Origin: Kiritimatiellales bacterium
Lineage (GTDB): Bacteria > Verrucomicrobiota > Kiritimatiellia > Kiritimatiellales > Pontiellaceae
Direction of reading: 5' to 3'
DNA length: 8,000 nucleotides
Assembly: GCA_021734595.1 (NCBI GenBank)
Contig: JAIPIO010000185.1
Span: 1 to 8,000 of the forward strand
Under the pieces are notes generated by a model that saw only the letters and a program-made list of their open reading frames with translations, was not told the DNA's origin and did no database searches. This document shows, one piece after another, positions 5,928 to 8,000 of the stretch. The stretch's first letter is position 1. Each line of letters starts with the position of its first letter. The translations under genes and the position numbers were made by a program.

Positions 5928-6632
5928 CTATCCACGGGCCACAGTAATCACATGCACCGAATCCGCCCCGCCCTGCTTCAGGGCCCTGGCACAGGCATTC
6001 ACGGTGGCTCCCGTGGTCATCACATCATCCACCAGCAGCACCCGTCTGCCAGCCAACCACTTTTCTCTTCTGTGATGAAAAGCGTCATGCACGTTACTAA
6101 GCCGCGCTTTCGCTGTCAAATTTGTTTGTGTGGCGGTTGGCCGTGTCCTTTTGAGCATCCCGGGGATGCAGGCGCACCTCATTCGCCGTCCCAGCGCCCG
6201 CGCCAGCTGTTCCGACTGGTTGTATCCGCGCTGCCTGCGGCGCACATGATAAAGCGGAACGGGAACGATCAGGTCGAAAACACGGGTGGAATATTCCGCC
6301 ACAACACAGGTGTGCAGCAAACCGGCCAGGTCGTAAGCAAGCCACAGCGCGTTTTCATATTTAAGCATCCGCAACGCCTCGCCAATCGCCCCGTCGTAAC
6401 GGACGGTCGAGCGGGCGCGATCGAAAGCAGGCCGTTCGGCAGCACAGGTGTAGCAGGTAAACCCATGGTCTATCGATCCTGCCACCGGATCGCCGCAAAT
6501 GGAGCAGAAGGGCGCATTGATGGGCAATGCCTGCGACCAGCAGTCCCAGCAGATATACCGGAACGTGTCCGGCGAGCTGGTGCCGCATCCGACGCATTGA
6601 CGCGGATAGATGATGTCCAGCAGCCGCTTCAT
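5928..6632 (-). CDS. comF: ComF-family phosphoribosyltransferase-like protein
   Basis: ComF is a cytoplasmic protein needed for DNA uptake in competent bacteria. It joins a zinc-ribbon N terminus to a phosphoribosyltransferase-type domain, but its reaction is not settled. The 234 residues have the usual length. Four CxxC pairs are seen: C13/C16, C28/C31, C43/C46 and C60/C63. Then come LKYENALWLA (90-99), the family signature RRRQRGYNQSEQLARAL (131-147), QTNLTAKARLSN (169-180) and the PRPP-binding loop VLLVDDVMTTGAT (198-210). The ATG at 6632 is 12 nt after the SH3 gene stop. It is preceded by a run of seven Gs rather than a normal ribosome site, so expression may rely on translation of the gene before it. 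With dprA in the same window it is the second competence-linked gene, but both occur in non-competent species as well. Confidence 0.94.
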   Translation of the reverse strand: MKRLLDIIYPRQCVGCGTSSPDTFRYICWDCWSQALPINAPFCSICGDPVAGSIDHGFTCYTCAAERPAFDRARSTVRYDGAIGEALRMLKYENALWLAYDLAGLLHTCVVAEYSTRVFDLIVPVPLYHVRRRQRGYNQSEQLARALGRRMRCACIPGMLKRTRPTATQTNLTAKARLSNVHDAFHHRREKWLAGRRVLLVDDVMTTGATVNACARALKQGGADSVHVITVARG

Positions 6633-6644
6633 GGCCCCCCCGGA

Positions 6645-7607
6645 TCAATAGTTTTCCAGGATCGGATCCTCTACAATCTTAACGGGCCGGATGATCGGCA
6701 TATCAACCCCTTCGATCCAGTTGACATAGCCCTTTATCAGGAGCGATCGGTTGAGGCGCTCCTCCATCTGCTTTTTTTCGCCGCGCACGAGACAGATCGG
6801 TTCGGCAATGTCGCCGGAAATGAATACCAGTTGATAGAGACCGGGATTGGCGCGCTGCAGGATGCCGGGTATCTCCTCATATATGTACTGCGGTTTATTC
6901 TTATCGAGCTTGAGAATCAACGGTTCAGTGCCGCGTACCGCCTGAGGAACCGGTTTCGGCGCCACCGATATGACCTGCTCCGCCTTTGCAGCCTTCGCCA
7001 GTGCCCGAGCCTTTTCGGCCTCTTCACGGTTCAGACGTTCTTTAAGGGCTGCGATCTCCTCCGCCAGTTTATCCTTTTCTGCCTGGGCGAGTGCCGCCGG
7101 ATCGGGTTTTATCTCCGGCGGCTCTGCGGGTTTCACTTCTGCTTCCAACGGCTCCGGCTTTATGGGAACGACCGGCTCAACAAAATCTTCGCTTATCCAT
7201 ACACGGCTGCCCGGCGGGGGTGAAATCTTCAGCCATTTCTCCAGTTCGCCGCGCAGCGTGACCTGTTCGCCTTTGTTGATGACACCCACAATACTGTAGT
7301 TCATGCTGGGGCCGGAGCGCACATTCAGCGTCGATGCCTGAACCGTTGCGTTGCTGACATATTCACCCATTACCCACAAACCAATATTGTCCGGCGGCTG
7401 CACCGCCACCCATCCGTTGGTGGCGCCCATGCAGACGAGTTCGTCATCGCGCATGGCGCGGTCGAGCAGCTCGGCAGTGCGGTCTGGCCGCCCCCGCAGG
7501 CTGACGCGGTCTCCGGTGACCCGCACCCGGACGGGCTGGTCTGATCCGGCAAACCCAGTGGATACAGCGATACTGGCTGCCAGCATACATAGTGTCGGTC
7601 TATTCAT
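6645..7607 (-). CDS. Secreted protein with two bacterial SH3 domains, coiled coil and conserved C-terminal domain
   Basis: The 320-residue product begins with a Sec-type signal peptide (basic MNRP, hydrophobic residues 5-20, likely cleavage near GFA-GS); no lipobox is seen. Residues 26-84 and 87-143 are two SH3b-like repeats, the second with the classic STLNVRSGPSMNYSIVGVINKGEQV. SH3b domains often bind peptidoglycan or its peptides. A proline- and acid-rich linker (144-170) leads to a charged coiled coil (about 171-212, rich in A, E and K). The last 100 residues (about 225-320) look like a separate beta-rich domain, including LLIKGYVNWIEGVDMPIIRPVKI, which could be an OB-type fold; that is inference. 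The ATG at 7607 has AGAGGA 7 nt upstream. It sits 13 nt after tatD and 12 nt before comF. A role at the cell envelope is likely; the exact job is unknown. Confidence 0.85.
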   Translation of the reverse strand: MNRPTLCMLAASIAVSTGFAGSDQPVRVRVTGDRVSLRGRPDRTAELLDRAMRDDELVCMGATNGWVAVQPPDNIGLWVMGEYVSNATVQASTLNVRSGPSMNYSIVGVINKGEQVTLRGELEKWLKISPPPGSRVWISEDFVEPVVPIKPEPLEAEVKPAEPPEIKPDPAALAQAEKDKLAEEIAALKERLNREEAEKARALAKAAKAEQVISVAPKPVPQAVRGTEPLILKLDKNKPQYIYEEIPGILQRANPGLYQLVFISGDIAEPICLVRGEKKQMEERLNRSLLIKGYVNWIEGVDMPIIRPVKIVEDPILENY

Positions 7608-7620
7608 CTGATCGTCCTCT

Positions 7621-8000
7621 TTACAATCCAAACAATGTGCGTGCGTTTACCGTAGTCAAATTCGAGATGCATTCTAGCGAACAGACTTTCTGTTCGGCAA
7701 GCTCATTAGCAACATGAACCACAAAGGCCGGTTCGTTGCGCTTCCCGCGTTCCGGAACGGGTGCCAGATACGGGGCATCGGTTTCTATCAGCAACCGGTC
7801 ATGGGGGACATAGCCGACGACCTCCCGCAGCCTGTCGGCGTTCTTGAACGTAACAATCCCGCTGAAACTGATATACAGCCCCATATCCAGCACTTGGCGC
7901 GCAAAATCGGGCTCCCGCGTAAAACAGTGCAGCACCTCGAGCCGGTCGGGATCGCCTTTCCAATCATTGGAAAACTCCTTCAGGATGGAAATGGTGTCCT
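7621..8000 (-). CDS. tatD: TatD-family metal-dependent deoxyribonuclease, C-terminal part (enters from the right edge)
   Basis: TatD/YcfH proteins are TIM-barrel, divalent-metal nucleases of the cytoplasm linked to DNA repair and turnover. The last 125 residues are visible; the start lies beyond 8000. Visible hallmarks, counted from the first complete codon at 7998, are VLHCFT (22-27) with a metal-binding histidine, GLYISFSGIVTFKNADRLREVV (40-61), LLIETDAPYLAPVPERGKRNEP (69-90) with the conserved aspartate, and the final TTVNARTLFGL (115-125). The linker before VLHCF (FSNDWKGDPDRLE, residues 9-21) seems longer than in most family members and contains a perfect copy of the 15-bp palindrome. 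It appears to begin the visible run of close-packed genes; its own promoter would be outside the window. Confidence 0.95.
   Translation of the reverse strand, partial: DTISILKEFSNDWKGDPDRLEVLHCFTREPDFARQVLDMGLYISFSGIVTFKNADRLREVVGYVPHDRLLIETDAPYLAPVPERGKRNEPAFVVHVANELAEQKVCSLECISNLTTVNARTLFGL
7958..7972. repeat. Perfect 15-bp palindrome in tatD
   Basis: TTCCAATCATTGGAA has 7-bp arms around one central base, extended by a T-A pair on each side (7957-7973). It encodes FSNDWK in a linker before the conserved VLHCF motif of TatD. Confidence 0.85.

Noticed and set aside
6288..6297. GGAATATTCC, a perfect 10-bp palindrome inside comF
   Set aside because: It is a single short copy with a different, inverted arm order, within chance expectation for 8 kb.

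Overview
The window reads as chromosomal housekeeping DNA from a bacterium of the Planctomycetota-Verrucomicrobiota-Chlamydiota group, most likely a Kiritimatiellota-type lineage. This placement is an inference from gene content and style: a Tat-exported Gfo/Idh/MocA oxidoreductase, an SH3-domain envelope protein beside comF, and an uncharacterised protein between aroB and dprA. No rRNA or other marker is present to confirm it. Every gene I can support lies on the minus strand; the long plus-strand open frames are antisense shadows.

Layout, in transcription order (right to left). Block A is a tightly packed run: tatD (3' half only, enters from the right edge), a secreted double-SH3 protein, comF, accD and folC, with gaps of only 11-13 nt, then after 69 nt a Tat-signal Gfo/Idh/MocA oxidoreductase that ends just before a hairpin terminator (2272-2299). 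Block B starts after a 245-nt intergenic region holding a candidate promoter: aroB, an uncharacterised 200-residue protein overlapping the aroB end, and dprA (5' third only, leaves at the left edge). The functions mix fatty-acid synthesis (AccD), folate (FolC), the shikimate pathway (AroB), DNA uptake and processing (ComF, DprA) and a TatD nuclease.

The unusual signal is a dispersed 15-bp palindrome, consensus TTCCARNNNYTGGAA. Its core TCCARNNNYTGGA occurs exactly 12 times, with two further one-mismatch copies. All copies lie inside coding sequence and only in aroB, folC and tatD. Each of the three codon phases is used, so one DNA word encodes three unrelated peptides (xQxLE, VPxxG, SNDWK). 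Five of the 13 distances between neighbouring copies are 31 or 32 bp, about three helical turns. This points to selection on, or spread of, the DNA motif rather than the protein, and it is the best candidate here for an undescribed system.
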